Below are positions 25,330-34,509 of a stretch of DNA of 64,000 nucleotides, piece after piece (within the stretch, counting starts at the first letter, position 1; each line of letters starts with the position of its first letter). The stretch is taken from the NCBI RefSeq assembly GCF_016863615.1, contig NZ_BOPF01000030.1, positions 62,001 to 126,000 on the forward strand. Reading direction: 5' to 3'. Below the pieces are notes generated by a model. It had not been told where the DNA came from, searched no databases, and saw only the letters and a program-made list of their open reading frames with translations. The stretch is from Virgisporangium aliadipatigenens (GTDB lineage Bacteria > Actinomycetota > Actinomycetes > Mycobacteriales > Micromonosporaceae). Made by a program: the position numbers and the translations under genes.

Positions 25330-26160
25330 ATGCCTTCATCCGTCCGTCCGAGCATGCCTGCCACCGCGCCGCCCGTTGCGTGCGTGGTGACGGGGACGGC
25401 GTCGCTCGACGTCGCTGAAGTCACGTTTCGTCTGCTCACCGCCGGTACGCAGCCGCTGGCAATCGACGGCGCCGAGATCGGTCTGGGGCTGCCCGCACGC
25501 CGGATCCCGTTGCACGAGCTGGCCGCGATCCTGATGCACCCGTCGTGCTCCTACACCGCCCGGGACACGGTGTGGCGCCTGCTGGTTGCCCGTGCGCGGA
25601 CCGGTGGGTCGGCGTGGGTGATCGGCGCGGTCGGTGTGGCGTTGCCGGGGCTGCGCGCGGCGGCGAAGCGGCTCGCGGCCACCTACTGCGGTGATGTGCA
25701 GGCCGAGGTGCTGGCCGGGTTTCTGGCGGCGTTGCACCAGATCAGGCCGAGCCTGCCGCAGGTCGCCCAGCGGCTGTGCAGCACGGCCTTCGTCACCGCG
25801 CGCCGCCAGTTGCGGGCCGGTGAGCCGCCGCGTGTCGAGGCGGCCGGTGCCGCGGCGGGGGCGGTGGCGCCGCCGGCGTTGTGGCGGCACCCGGACTTCG
25901 TGCTGCTGCGGGCGGTCCGCGCCGGGGTGATCACCGAGGGGGAGGCGGCGCTGATCGGTGCGACCCGGATGGAAGAGGTCACGGTCGCCGACTACGCCGC
26001 CCGGGTCGGTAAGACGGTGAAGGCGGTGTACAAGGCCCGTGACCGTGCCGAGGCCCGCCTGGTTGCCGCGATCTGCTCCGGCGCCCTGTCGGAACCGGAC
26101 GCCGAGGTCATCGCCGAGGCGACCCTGACCGTCGCCGCCGATCCCGAGCCGCGCACCTGA
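25330..26160 (+). CDS. Sigma-factor-like regulator at the head of the transfer operon
   Basis: 276 residues. The C-terminal 90 residues (HPDFVLLRAVRAGVITEGEA, EVTVADYAARVGKTVKAVYK, ARDRAEARL) resemble a sigma-70 region 4 with its helix-turn-helix; the N-terminal part is helical (AARRIPLHELAAILMHPSCS and similar). It may switch on the transfer genes that follow. ATG 25330 is chosen over in-frame upstream starts because the sequence before it is not protein-like. It lies 275 nt ahead of the pilin-like gene, with a strong hairpin in between. Confidence 0.65.
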   Translation: MPSSVRPSMPATAPPVACVVTGTASLDVAEVTFRLLTAGTQPLAIDGAEIGLGLPARRIPLHELAAILMHPSCSYTARDTVWRLLVARARTGGSAWVIGAVGVALPGLRAAAKRLAATYCGDVQAEVLAGFLAALHQIRPSLPQVAQRLCSTAFVTARRQLRAGEPPRVEAAGAAAGAVAPPALWRHPDFVLLRAVRAGVITEGEAALIGATRMEEVTVADYAARVGKTVKAVYKARDRAEARLVAAICSGALSEPDAEVIAEATLTVAADPEPRT

Positions 26161-26369
26161 GCGCGCCTGACCGGCCGGGTGTCGAAAACGGGGCCGGGAA
26201 CGGTATCTCCAGGTGCGGGATCTTCCGCGTGGTGACCGTCGATCGCCTTCGCCGGCGGCGCTGACACCCGTACGGCCCTGACCGACTCCTGCCTGTGGTG
26301 AGGAGGACGGCCGCGCCGGTCGACCGGTCACCACCTCATCTGCCACCTCGATTTCCGCCTTATCCATTC

Positions 26370-26418
26370 GCGCGCGACGGCTGCCGCATCGGCCGCTGGT
26401 CGGGCAGCCGTCGCGCGC
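26370..26418 (+). terminator. 16-bp perfect hairpin upstream of the pilin-like gene
   Basis: Arms GCGCGCGACGGCTGCC and GGCAGCCGTCGCGCGC pair exactly around a 17-nt loop. It ends a few bases before the ribosome-binding site (CGGAGG) of the next gene. It could attenuate read-through from the regulator gene, or be a processing/stability element for the transfer transcript. Confidence 0.6.
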
Positions 26419-26435
26419 ACCGGAGGTGCCTTTCC

Positions 26436-26882
26436 ATGAGTGACACGTCATCGCCGGTCGCCGAACCGGCCCGACGCCGTTCCTTCTTCAAAGAAGTTCG
26501 AGCCGGCCGACCGGACCATCACCGCACGCGACGCTGCCAGATCGCGGTGTCGCGGGTTGGCCGTGTCATGTTCGTTGTGGGCATTGCCGTCGCCGCAACG
26601 GTTTCCGCCGTGCCGGAGGCGGCGTACGCGGCTGAGCCGCACGCGGCTGTGGTCGCGGTCGAGTCGATCGACCAGGTGCTCAACAACATGCGCGCCTGGT
26701 TGATGGGGCTCCTCGGGGCCTGGGTCGCGTTGTGCGCCACAGTGGGCTGGTTCCGCTACACCAGCGGCGAGTCCGACGAGGTCGAACGCGGCAAACGCAG
26801 CCTGCGATACGCCGGGCTCGGCTTCATCGGCGCGATGCTCACACCGCTGATCATCAAAGTCCTAACTGCGTGGGTGGCCTGA
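26436..26882 (+). CDS. Pilin-like (TrbC/VirB2-type) membrane protein
   Basis: 148 residues. A long signal-like N-terminus ends near PEAAYAAE, and two transmembrane helices follow (about 85-105, LMGLLGAWVALCATVGWF; 122-145, YAGLGFIGAMLTPLIIKVL) with a short basic loop between. This two-helix plan after a cleavable leader matches VirB2/TrbC conjugative pilins. It is placed directly before the VirB6-like gene, with which it overlaps by TGATG, so the pair is co-translated. In Gram-positive systems the equivalent protein is thought to form part of the membrane channel rather than a long pilus. Confidence 0.75.
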   Translation: MSDTSSPVAEPARRRSFFKEVRAGRPDHHRTRRCQIAVSRVGRVMFVVGIAVAATVSAVPEAAYAAEPHAAVVAVESIDQVLNNMRAWLMGLLGAWVALCATVGWFRYTSGESDEVERGKRSLRYAGLGFIGAMLTPLIIKVLTAWVA

Positions 26883-28801
26883 TGACCCACCGCCCCACTC
26901 GTCGGCGTCTCAGCGTCAAGAAGACGCTGCTGAGCGCTGCCGCGGTCCTCGTCGCCGGGCTGGCGTTGGTGTTCATCGGCCCGGCGTACGCCGATCCGAG
27001 TCCGGCACCCGGCCCCGCACCGAGCCCGCCCGGCGCCCCGGCATCCCCGAGCGCCCCGGCGCCGCCCGGCGTTCCGGATCCCGGCGTCCGCCCACCCGGA
27101 GCGGGAACGTCCCCGGCGCCGTCGGCACCGAATTCGACCCCGTCGCTCGCGCCGGCACCGCCGCCGTCGACACCACCGGGGGACGATCCGGCGTGGTGGG
27201 ACGTTCCTGGCCAGATCCGTCAGGCGATCGTGGGCTTCTTCGGCTGGGCCGCGGAGCAGGCGATCCAGCCGGTGATGGCAGCGCTGGGCGCCTCGTGGTT
27301 GTCCACCCCGGACTTCACGAACAGCCCGCATGTGTGGGCGATCTGGACAACGTCCCTGGTCACCGCCAACGGCGTCGTGGTCCTGTTCGTCCTGGCGGGG
27401 ATGTTCGTCCTGGCCGGCCGGGAGACGGTGCAGACCCGCTACGGGTTCAAGGAGATCGCGCCGCGGCTTGTGGCCGGGGTGGTGGCGGCGAATTGCAGCC
27501 TCATCATCTGCGCCAAGGCGATCGAGGCGACGAACGCGCTCACCGTGGCCATCGCCGGCAACACCGTCGACGGGCCGACGGCAGCGGCGGCGGTGGAACA
27601 GATCGTGAACACCGCGTTGGACGGCGACGTGTTCCTGCTGGCAATGCTCGTTCTCGCGGTGATCGTGATGTGCCTCGTCGTGGAGATCACGTGGGTGCTG
27701 CGCCTGGCCGCGCTGATCGTCCTCGTCGGGATCGCCCCGGCGGCCCTGATCTGCCACGCCAGCCCGTATACCGAGGGGTTGGCGCGGATGTGGTGGCGGG
27801 CGTTCATCGCCGCCCTCGGCATGCAGATCGGTCAAGCCGTGATCGTGATGGCCACGGTGAAGGTGTTCCTCACCCCGGCCGGCCCTACCGTCATGGGCCT
27901 ACCCGCCACCGGCGGCGGTCTCCTCGGCGTTCTCGTCTGTCTGACGATGCTGTGGCTGCTGATCCGGCTACCGGGCTGGATGCGCCAGTTCGTCCTCGGC
28001 CCGCTCGGCGGCGGGCAGCGCGGCCTGATCGGCCAACTCGTGCACACCTACGCATCGGTGAAGACGTTCGGCGCGGCCGCCGGCATCCTGCGCGGCGGGA
28101 CCGCCGCCCACGCCGCCGCGGCGGGCGGACGCGGGACGGCAGCCCGGGCGACGCTGCCACGCTCGTCCCCGATACGCACAACACCCACGCGGCTCGGGCG
28201 TGCGGTCCCGTCCCGCCGCGCTGCGGCCGGGCCGTTGTGGTTCAGCCACGGCCCGAGCGTCCAGGCACCGCTTGCGGGGCGGTCCGGGACGAGCGGTCCG
28301 CCGGCCTTCAGCCACCCGCCGTCCCCACCAGCCCCGTCCCGCCCGCCGCAGGACGGCGTACCGCCCGCGGTGTTCTCCCACCCGTCCCCGTCCCCGGCGA
28401 GCCCACCGGCCCGGCCGGCGCCTGCCTCGCCGATCGTGTTCTCGGCGTCGCGGGACGAAGAACCAACACGTCCGGCGTCCGGCCCGGTCTCGCCCGTGCG
28501 GTTCTCGGCCGCACCGCAGGCGCCGGCCGGGCCTACCGCCGGGAACGTGTCGCGCCGCCCGCCCACCCCGGGCGCGCCGGTGTTCCGCTCCGCGTCCGTC
28601 ACCGCTGCCCGCGGACCAGCGACCGGGGGACGGGTCAGCAGGTCGCGTGGCCAGGCCGGCCCGTCGACCGGTTCGGCGCGTGCCGTCCCAGGAACTCGTA
28701 GCTCGCCGTCCCCGCCGATGCCACCGTCCCCGTCGCCCGTCCCGCCCGTGCAGTCGGGTGTGGTGCGGCGTCGTCCCCGGCGAGGGGGTGAACAGCGGTG
28801 A
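26882..28801 (+). CDS. VirB6/TrbL-like polytopic membrane protein of the type IV secretion system
   Basis: 639 residues. Signal peptide (ends near GPAYADPS), a Pro/Ala/Ser linker (35-100), then at least five transmembrane helices between about 155 and 385 (VLFVLAGMFVLAG, LLAMLVLAVIVMCLVVEITW, LRLAALIVLVGIAPAALI, LGVLVCLTMLWLLIRL). The conserved-looking PGWMRQFVLGPLGG follows. The last 200 residues are a Pro/Ser/Arg-rich disordered tail with repeated (V)FSxPS units. It should form the inner-membrane channel of the conjugation machine. GTGA overlap with the next gene. Confidence 0.82.
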   Translation: MTHRPTRRRLSVKKTLLSAAAVLVAGLALVFIGPAYADPSPAPGPAPSPPGAPASPSAPAPPGVPDPGVRPPGAGTSPAPSAPNSTPSLAPAPPPSTPPGDDPAWWDVPGQIRQAIVGFFGWAAEQAIQPVMAALGASWLSTPDFTNSPHVWAIWTTSLVTANGVVVLFVLAGMFVLAGRETVQTRYGFKEIAPRLVAGVVAANCSLIICAKAIEATNALTVAIAGNTVDGPTAAAAVEQIVNTALDGDVFLLAMLVLAVIVMCLVVEITWVLRLAALIVLVGIAPAALICHASPYTEGLARMWWRAFIAALGMQIGQAVIVMATVKVFLTPAGPTVMGLPATGGGLLGVLVCLTMLWLLIRLPGWMRQFVLGPLGGGQRGLIGQLVHTYASVKTFGAAAGILRGGTAAHAAAAGGRGTAARATLPRSSPIRTTPTRLGRAVPSRRAAAGPLWFSHGPSVQAPLAGRSGTSGPPAFSHPPSPPAPSRPPQDGVPPAVFSHPSPSPASPPARPAPASPIVFSASRDEEPTRPASGPVSPVRFSAAPQAPAGPTAGNVSRRPPTPGAPVFRSASVTAARGPATGGRVSRSRGQAGPSTGSARAVPGTRSSPSPPMPPSPSPVPPVQSGVVRRRPRRGGEQR

Positions 28802-29721
28802 CCGGTCGTCGAGGGGACGAGGTGCCGTTGCGCGTGCGGGTGCCGGGGGACGTGGAGCGGCAGGATCGGATCGCGTTCAACTTGAACGCACGCCAGTTGG
28901 TCATCGTGTCGGTGACCGGGTTGGTGTTGTACGCGGCGTGGACAGCGGTCGCGACGGTGGTGCACCCGGTGGTGTTCATGGTGTGCGCGGCGCCGGTGGC
29001 CGGGACGGCGTTCATCGTCGCGGTCAGCCGTCGGGATGGGATCAGCTTCGACGCCTGGCTTCTCGCCGCGTGGCGTCACCGACGTGCCCCGCGCCACCTC
29101 GTCCCCGCCGACGCCCCGATCGCCTCGCCACCGGCATGGGTCACCACCGCGGGGGAGCGGGTGGCGTTGCCGGCGCCGCTGCGGCTGCCCGCGAAGGGCT
29201 TCACCGACAGCGGGCTGGTGGATCTCGGCCCGGACGGCACCACCGGCCTCGTGGCGGCGTCGACGGTCGCGTTCGGGCTCCGCAGTGCCGGCGAGCAGAA
29301 CAGCCTTGTCGCCGGGTTCGCCCGCTGGCTGCACAGCCTTGATGGGCCGGCGCAGATCGTGGTCCACGCCCGGCGGGTCGACCTGACCTATCTCGCCGAC
29401 CGGTACCTCACCGCTGCGCCGGGGTTGGCGCATCCGGCGTTGGAGGACGCCGCCCGAGGTCACGCCGCGTTCCTCGACCATCTTGCGCAGCAGCGGGAGT
29501 TGCTGCACCGGCAGGTCACCGTCGCGGTGCGCAGTACGCACGGGCCGCACCGCACCGCCCTGCAGGTGGCCGAGGCGGTCCGGGCGCTCGGCGCCTGCGA
29601 GGTCCCCGCCCGCGCGCTCGACCCGGGGGAGGCGCAGGCGCGGCTCGCGGCCTGCATGCAACCCATCCCGGCGCCGCCGCCAACACCGCACCTGCTGACC
29701 GACGGAGACGATAGACAATGA
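28798..29721 (+). CDS. PrgI/VirB3-like membrane component with extended C-terminus
   Basis: 307 residues. The first 80 residues match PrgI/VirB3 type: VPGDVERQDRIAFNLNARQL followed by two close transmembrane helices (LVIVSVTGLVLYAAW, VFMVCAAPVAGTAFIVAV). Family members are often just 100 residues; here a 220-residue cytoplasmic part follows (GTTGLVAASTVAFGLR, EQNSLVAGFARWLHSLDGPA) that looks like the N-terminal domain of VirB4 partners. It probably docks the VirB4-like ATPase encoded next, with which it overlaps (ATGA). Confidence 0.8.
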   Translation: MTGRRGDEVPLRVRVPGDVERQDRIAFNLNARQLVIVSVTGLVLYAAWTAVATVVHPVVFMVCAAPVAGTAFIVAVSRRDGISFDAWLLAAWRHRRAPRHLVPADAPIASPPAWVTTAGERVALPAPLRLPAKGFTDSGLVDLGPDGTTGLVAASTVAFGLRSAGEQNSLVAGFARWLHSLDGPAQIVVHARRVDLTYLADRYLTAAPGLAHPALEDAARGHAAFLDHLAQQRELLHRQVTVAVRSTHGPHRTALQVAEAVRALGACEVPARALDPGEAQARLAACMQPIPAPPPTPHLLTDGDDRQ

Positions 29722-31514
29722 ACCTGCTGTCCGTGCTGCGACCGAACCGACAGGCCAGCGCCGACGACACGGCCGTGACGCTGCCGGGCTCGCCGGACGC
29801 GGTCGACGTCGCCCGCAGCTTCGTGCGCGTCGGTGACGGCTACAGCACCACCCTGGCGGTGACCGGCTACCCGGCCGAGGTGGGGCCTGGTTGGGCGGAG
29901 CCGCTGCTGTCCTACCCCGGCTTGGTCGATGTCGCGTTCCACATCGAGCCGGTGCCGCCGCCGGTCGCCGCCGAGCGGCTGCGGAAGCAGCGGGCACGGT
30001 TCGAAAGCTCCCGCCGTCACGACGCCGCACGCGGCCGGCTCGACGACCCCGACCTCGACGTTGCCGCGCAGGACGCGGCCGATCTGGCGGTGCGGGTCGC
30101 GCGCGGCGAGGCCCGCCTGTTCCGCCTTGGCCTCTACCTGACCGTCCACGCCGCTACCGCACGCGAGTTGGCCGAGCGGGTGGCGGAGGTGCGGTCGCTG
30201 GCGGCGTCGCTGCTGTTGAGCACGGCGGCGGTGACGTGGCGGCAGCTGCAGGGCTGGGTCACCGGCCTCCCCCTCGCGGTTGATGCGGTGGGGATGAAGC
30301 GGGTGTTCGACACCGACGCTCTCGCCGCCGCGTTCCCGTTCACCTCGCCGGATCTGCCGGACACGGCGGGGGACAGCGGCATGGGTGTGCTGTATGGGTT
30401 GAACCTGCATTCGCCGGGGGTGGTGGTGTGGGACCGGTGGGCGCAGCCGAACTTCAACGCCGTCATCCTCGCCCGCTCCGGCGAAGGCAAGTCCTACCTG
30501 GCCAAACTCGACCTGCTGCGCAACCTGTGCCTCGGCGTGGAAGCGTTCGTCATCGACCCCGAAGACGAATACCTGGCGTTGGCCGGCGCGGTCGGCGGCA
30601 CGGTCATCCGCCCCGGCGGAGCGGGGGTGCGGATCAACCCGCTCGACCTGCCACCCGGGACCGAGGACGCGCTGCACGAGCGGGTGCAGTTCATGCACAC
30701 CCTCATCGCGGTCATGGACAGCGGCGACACCACCTCCGCCAGTGCGCCGCTGCCGGCTGATGAGGCACGCGCGCTGGACGTGGCGGTCCTGGCTGCGTAC
30801 CGGGCCAAGGGCATCGACTCCGATCCGCGCACGTGGCGGCGTCCCGCGCCGCTGCTCGCGGATGCGATGGCCGCGCTGGAAGAGACTGGCGGCGACGCCG
30901 GCCATCGGGTCGCGGCCCGGCTGTACCCCTACGTGGCCGGAAGCATGAAAGGCCTGTTCGACGGGCCGACAACGACCGCGCCGACCGGTCATCTGGTGGT
31001 GTACGCGCTCAAAGACCTTCCCGAACAGCTTCACCCGGTGGGGACGCTGCTGGTCCTCGACAGGATCTGGCGCACCGTCCGCTCCAGCCAATCCGCTGCC
31101 GGGCCGCAGGTGTTGCGCATGGTGGTGGTCGATGAGGCGTGGAAGCTGCTGTCCACCGGCCGCGGCGGCCGATTCCTGGAAACGCTCGCGAAGTCGGCGC
31201 GCAAGTACGGCACCGGTCTGACTGTCGTCACCCAGGACGGCCTCGACGTCCTGTCGACCAAGGTCGGCCGAGCAGTCGTGTCTAACGCCGCAACGCAGCT
31301 GCTGCTGCGCCAGGCACCGCAGGCGATCGACACCGTTGTCGAGGCGTTCCACCTCACCGACGGCGAGCGGGCGTTCCTGCTGTCCAGCCACCGCGGCGAA
31401 GCGCTGCTGTGCGCGGGGTTGGCGCGGGCCGCGTTCTACGCCCAAGCCTCCGACGTCGAACACGACCTCATCGTGACCGGGCCGCTGGCCGGCTCCACGG
31501 CCGGTCGTCGCTAA
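29718..31514 (+). CDS. VirB4/TraC-like conjugation ATPase
   Basis: 598 residues. N-terminal VirB4 domain (1-240), then the motor domain with Walker A at 253-259 (RSGEGKS) and Walker B at 466-473 (LRMVVVDE, followed by AWKLL). TQDGLDVL and the C-terminal RQAPQAIDTVVEAFHLTDGE are as in other VirB4 proteins. It hydrolyses ATP to assemble and drive the type IV secretion apparatus at the inner membrane. It starts inside the stop of the PrgI-like gene. All key residues are present. Confidence 0.92.
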   Translation: MNLLSVLRPNRQASADDTAVTLPGSPDAVDVARSFVRVGDGYSTTLAVTGYPAEVGPGWAEPLLSYPGLVDVAFHIEPVPPPVAAERLRKQRARFESSRRHDAARGRLDDPDLDVAAQDAADLAVRVARGEARLFRLGLYLTVHAATARELAERVAEVRSLAASLLLSTAAVTWRQLQGWVTGLPLAVDAVGMKRVFDTDALAAAFPFTSPDLPDTAGDSGMGVLYGLNLHSPGVVVWDRWAQPNFNAVILARSGEGKSYLAKLDLLRNLCLGVEAFVIDPEDEYLALAGAVGGTVIRPGGAGVRINPLDLPPGTEDALHERVQFMHTLIAVMDSGDTTSASAPLPADEARALDVAVLAAYRAKGIDSDPRTWRRPAPLLADAMAALEETGGDAGHRVAARLYPYVAGSMKGLFDGPTTTAPTGHLVVYALKDLPEQLHPVGTLLVLDRIWRTVRSSQSAAGPQVLRMVVVDEAWKLLSTGRGGRFLETLAKSARKYGTGLTVVTQDGLDVLSTKVGRAVVSNAATQLLLRQAPQAIDTVVEAFHLTDGERAFLLSSHRGEALLCAGLARAAFYAQASDVEHDLIVTGPLAGSTAGRR

Positions 31515-31564
31515 CACCGCGCCCCATCGCCGCGTTCAACCCCCATCGATCGGGAGCGATTCTG

Positions 31565-32923
31565 GTGTACACGCTGATCCCTGTACCGCTGTCGCTGTCG
31601 CCGAGTCCGGTCGCGCCGCCGGGTGGCGCATGTGTGCCGGGCCGCGACGGCGTCCCCGACTCGGTGGTGGGCGAGGTGCTGTGCGGCACCTGGGGCGACG
31701 ACGCCACCAACGTCGTATCGCGGCTCGTCCGGGACCGGTGGCCGCTGCTGCTGCTCGTCGTGGCGGCAGTGGCCGGTGTGCGGATCGGTTGGGCGCTCTG
31801 GCGTCGGGCGGTGTGGCGGGCCCACGCTGCGCAGGCGCGATGGCTGGCGATCACCCCGCCGGTAACGGCCACCCCGGCGGCGACGCTCGGCCTGTGGCGG
31901 CTGCTGGCCACCGTGCTGCCCGCGCCGCGACGGTGGGCGTTGCGGCCGGCCAGGTTGGTGTGGGAGGTGGCCGCGGACCCGCACGGGTTGCGATGTGGTT
32001 TGTGGTTGCCGCCGGGGGTCAACCCGACGGCGGTGAGCCGGCTGCTGCAACGCGGCTGGCCCGGCGTGCGCGCCGCACAGATCCGCCCACCGCGTCTGCC
32101 AACGGCAGGGGCGGTGACGGCACTGGCCCTGACGCCGACTCGGTCGGACTGGTTGGCCATCGTCGAGGACGCCACCCCGCCGGTGCGGCACGGTGTCGCT
32201 GCGGGGGCGCAGGAGGATGACCGGCTGCGGGCGGTGTTTGACGGGCTCGCCTCGGCGGGCCGCACCGGCGGCGGTCTCCTGCAGGTCCACGTCGGCCGGG
32301 CACCGGCGTACCGGCTGCGAGTGCTGCGCCGGGCGATGACCCACCCGGACAACACCCGCCGCCCGCGCGCCGCCGGGAGTATCGCCGGGGCGCTGCATAC
32401 CGGGGTCCTGGCGATGCTCGACCTGATCGTGCCAGGACCGGCCACCCGCCGGTCCCCGTCCGCCAGGACGGACCCGTACACCGCCGATCTGGCCCGGCAG
32501 GCGCGGGCGAAGTACGCCGACGCGCCGCACCTGCTCGTTGCTGTGCACGCCGTCGCGGCCGGCCCGACGAAGGCCGCCGCCCGCGCGGCGGCCGCCGACA
32601 TCACCTCCGGGTTCGGTCTGCTGTCAGCGCACTTCACCCGCCGTCGGCTCCGCGCCGGCCCGACCGGTGCCGTCGAGCGGTGGGTGCCACAAAGCCGGAT
32701 GAGCGTCGCGTCGATCGCCGAGGTCGCCGCTCTCGCCGGGCTGCCCGCCGAACCGGCCGCCTACGGCCTGCCCGGCGCCGCATCCCGCCGCCGCGCCGCG
32801 ACCCGCGACGTTTTCCGGACCTCCGGCCGGACCTCCGGTCGGGAGATAGCCCACCGCAAGGCCGCACCAGCGCCAGACGGAGGCGACGACCGCGACGAGC
32901 CGGCTGCCAGGAGGACTCCTTGA
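31565..32923 (+). CDS. Membrane-anchored transfer protein of unknown role
   Basis: 452 residues. One transmembrane segment near the N-terminus (about 58-77, WPLLLLVVAAVAGVRIGWAL), then a basic cytoplasmic region with alternating strands and helices (HGLRCGLWLPPGVNPTAVSR, WLAIVEDATPPV). No ATP-binding motif. Starts with GTG behind GGGAG and overlaps the coupling-protein gene (TTGA). Position between VirB4- and VirD4-like genes implies a structural or substrate-handling job in conjugation; I recognise no named family. A relaxase-like histidine triad is not visible. Confidence 0.7.
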   Translation: MYTLIPVPLSLSPSPVAPPGGACVPGRDGVPDSVVGEVLCGTWGDDATNVVSRLVRDRWPLLLLVVAAVAGVRIGWALWRRAVWRAHAAQARWLAITPPVTATPAATLGLWRLLATVLPAPRRWALRPARLVWEVAADPHGLRCGLWLPPGVNPTAVSRLLQRGWPGVRAAQIRPPRLPTAGAVTALALTPTRSDWLAIVEDATPPVRHGVAAGAQEDDRLRAVFDGLASAGRTGGGLLQVHVGRAPAYRLRVLRRAMTHPDNTRRPRAAGSIAGALHTGVLAMLDLIVPGPATRRSPSARTDPYTADLARQARAKYADAPHLLVAVHAVAAGPTKAAARAAAADITSGFGLLSAHFTRRRLRAGPTGAVERWVPQSRMSVASIAEVAALAGLPAEPAAYGLPGAASRRRAATRDVFRTSGRTSGREIAHRKAAPAPDGGDDRDEPAARRTP

Positions 32924-34509
32924 ACACCATCAACCAGGGCGGTGCTGCGGCCGACCCCCGCCCGGAGGGAGGCGGCCGGTTGAGGCTGGTGCCGGTCGAG
33001 GAGCGGCACGGCATCGGCGGAAAGATCATCGGGGTCGCGAACGCAGGGCCGCCGGTGCAGATCGGGATCTCATTGCCCGACTGCCGCTACCACCTGCACA
33101 TCCTCGGGCCGACCGGCACCGGCAAGACCACGCTGCTGGCGCGGATGGTCCTTGACGACGCCGCGGCCGGGCGCGGGGTGGCCGTGTTCGACCCGGCCAA
33201 AGGCGACCTGATCCGCGACCTCCTCGCCCGGCTGCCGCGCGCGTGCGGAGACCGGCTCGTCCTCATCGACCCGGACGAACACCGGGCGCCGCCGACGATC
33301 AACCTGCTCGACCCGCAGGTGCATGGCGGCAGCGCCCACGACGTGGCCGCGAATCTGACGGCGGTGATGGCGAAGGTGTGGCACCGGTGGTGGGGCCACC
33401 GCACCGCCGACATCTGCTACCACGGCCTGCTCACCCTGGCCCACCTGCCCGGCGCCACTCTCGCCCAGCTGCCCCGGCTGCTGTCCGACAGCGCGTGGCG
33501 GGCCAGCCGCGTCAACGCGGTCATCAGCGGGTTGAACGCGTGGGAGGGCAACACCCTCGGCGAATTCTGGGAGGGATTCAACGAGCTGCCCACCGCCGCG
33601 CGCTCCGGGCTTGTGGCGCCGCTGCTGTCGAGGTTGCGGCTGGTGTTGGCGCATCCGATGGCGAACTCGCTGTTCGGGGTGCCGGCCACCACGTTTTCCT
33701 TCGCCGACATTCTCGACGGCGGGATCCTCCTCGCGCGGCTACCGAAAGGCGTCATCGGCGAAGACGGCACCCGCCTCGTCGGATCGCTGCTGCTTGCCGG
33801 GTTGTGGCAGGCGAGCACGGCCCGCGCCCGCATCCCGGAAGCCGACCGGCCGGACTGCGCCATCGTGCTGGACGAGTGCCACAACTTTCTGCATCTGCCG
33901 ATCGGCGTCGATGACGCGCTCGCCGAGGCCCGCGGGCTGCACACCTCGTTCGTCCTCGCGCATCAGTACCTGGGGCAGCTGTCCGGCGAGATGGCCGAGG
34001 CGATCGATGCGAACGCCCGCAACAAGGTGTACTTCGCCCTCGCTCCCCGTGATGCGATCGATCAGGCCCGGCACCTGCGCCCGTACCTGGACGACGGGGA
34101 CCTGATCCGCCTCGGCGGCTACGAGATTGTCCTACGCCCCGTTGCCGGCGGCCGCACCGTGCCGCCGGTGACCGCCGACACCGAACCTCCACCGCCGCCG
34201 CGTCGCGGCCGGGCACCCGCGCTGCGTCACGCGGCCCGGACCCACACCGGCCTGGCGCAGGCAACGCGCCGGCGCCTCCTCGGGGAGACCGCTACCGCAG
34301 CAACCCCCGGCTCGGAGACTCCGGCGCCGGCTCAGGCCACGGGTGCGGATCTCGTTGGTCACAACACGTTCGCTGTCCAGGGCGAGTGGTCTAACGAGGG
34401 TTCCAACGAGGAATCCAACGAGTTTTCCAACGAGTCCGATGACTCGCCTGAACCGGCCCCCATGAACACCGCTTCCGCGCACGTGAGTACCCGTGGGGAG
34501 GGCCGGTGA
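32920..34509 (+). CDS. VirD4/TraG-type coupling protein
   Basis: 529 residues with Walker A GPTGTGKT (63-70), Walker B CAIVLDEC (313-320) and the C-terminal RecA-fold segment FVLAHQYLGQL typical of TraM-recognition/TraG ATPases. The coupling protein brings the DNA-protein complex to the secretion channel and pumps DNA. No transmembrane anchor is seen in this chain, so anchoring may come from the preceding membrane gene. The tail is acidic with short SNE repeats (SNEGSNEESNEFSNESDD). The start is a rare TTG, 5 nt after AGGAGG, and overlaps the previous stop (TTGA). Confidence 0.9.
   Translation: MNTINQGGAAADPRPEGGGRLRLVPVEERHGIGGKIIGVANAGPPVQIGISLPDCRYHLHILGPTGTGKTTLLARMVLDDAAAGRGVAVFDPAKGDLIRDLLARLPRACGDRLVLIDPDEHRAPPTINLLDPQVHGGSAHDVAANLTAVMAKVWHRWWGHRTADICYHGLLTLAHLPGATLAQLPRLLSDSAWRASRVNAVISGLNAWEGNTLGEFWEGFNELPTAARSGLVAPLLSRLRLVLAHPMANSLFGVPATTFSFADILDGGILLARLPKGVIGEDGTRLVGSLLLAGLWQASTARARIPEADRPDCAIVLDECHNFLHLPIGVDDALAEARGLHTSFVLAHQYLGQLSGEMAEAIDANARNKVYFALAPRDAIDQARHLRPYLDDGDLIRLGGYEIVLRPVAGGRTVPPVTADTEPPPPPRRGRAPALRHAARTHTGLAQATRRRLLGETATAATPGSETPAPAQATGADLVGHNTFAVQGEWSNEGSNEESNEFSNESDDSPEPAPMNTASAHVSTRGEGR

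Noticed and set aside
28048-30030. Long minus-strand frames opposite the VirB6/PrgI genes and, at 29460-31517, the VirB4 gene
   Set aside because: Arg/His/Pro-rich shadow frames; the plus strand has recognised transfer proteins joined by 4-nt overlaps.
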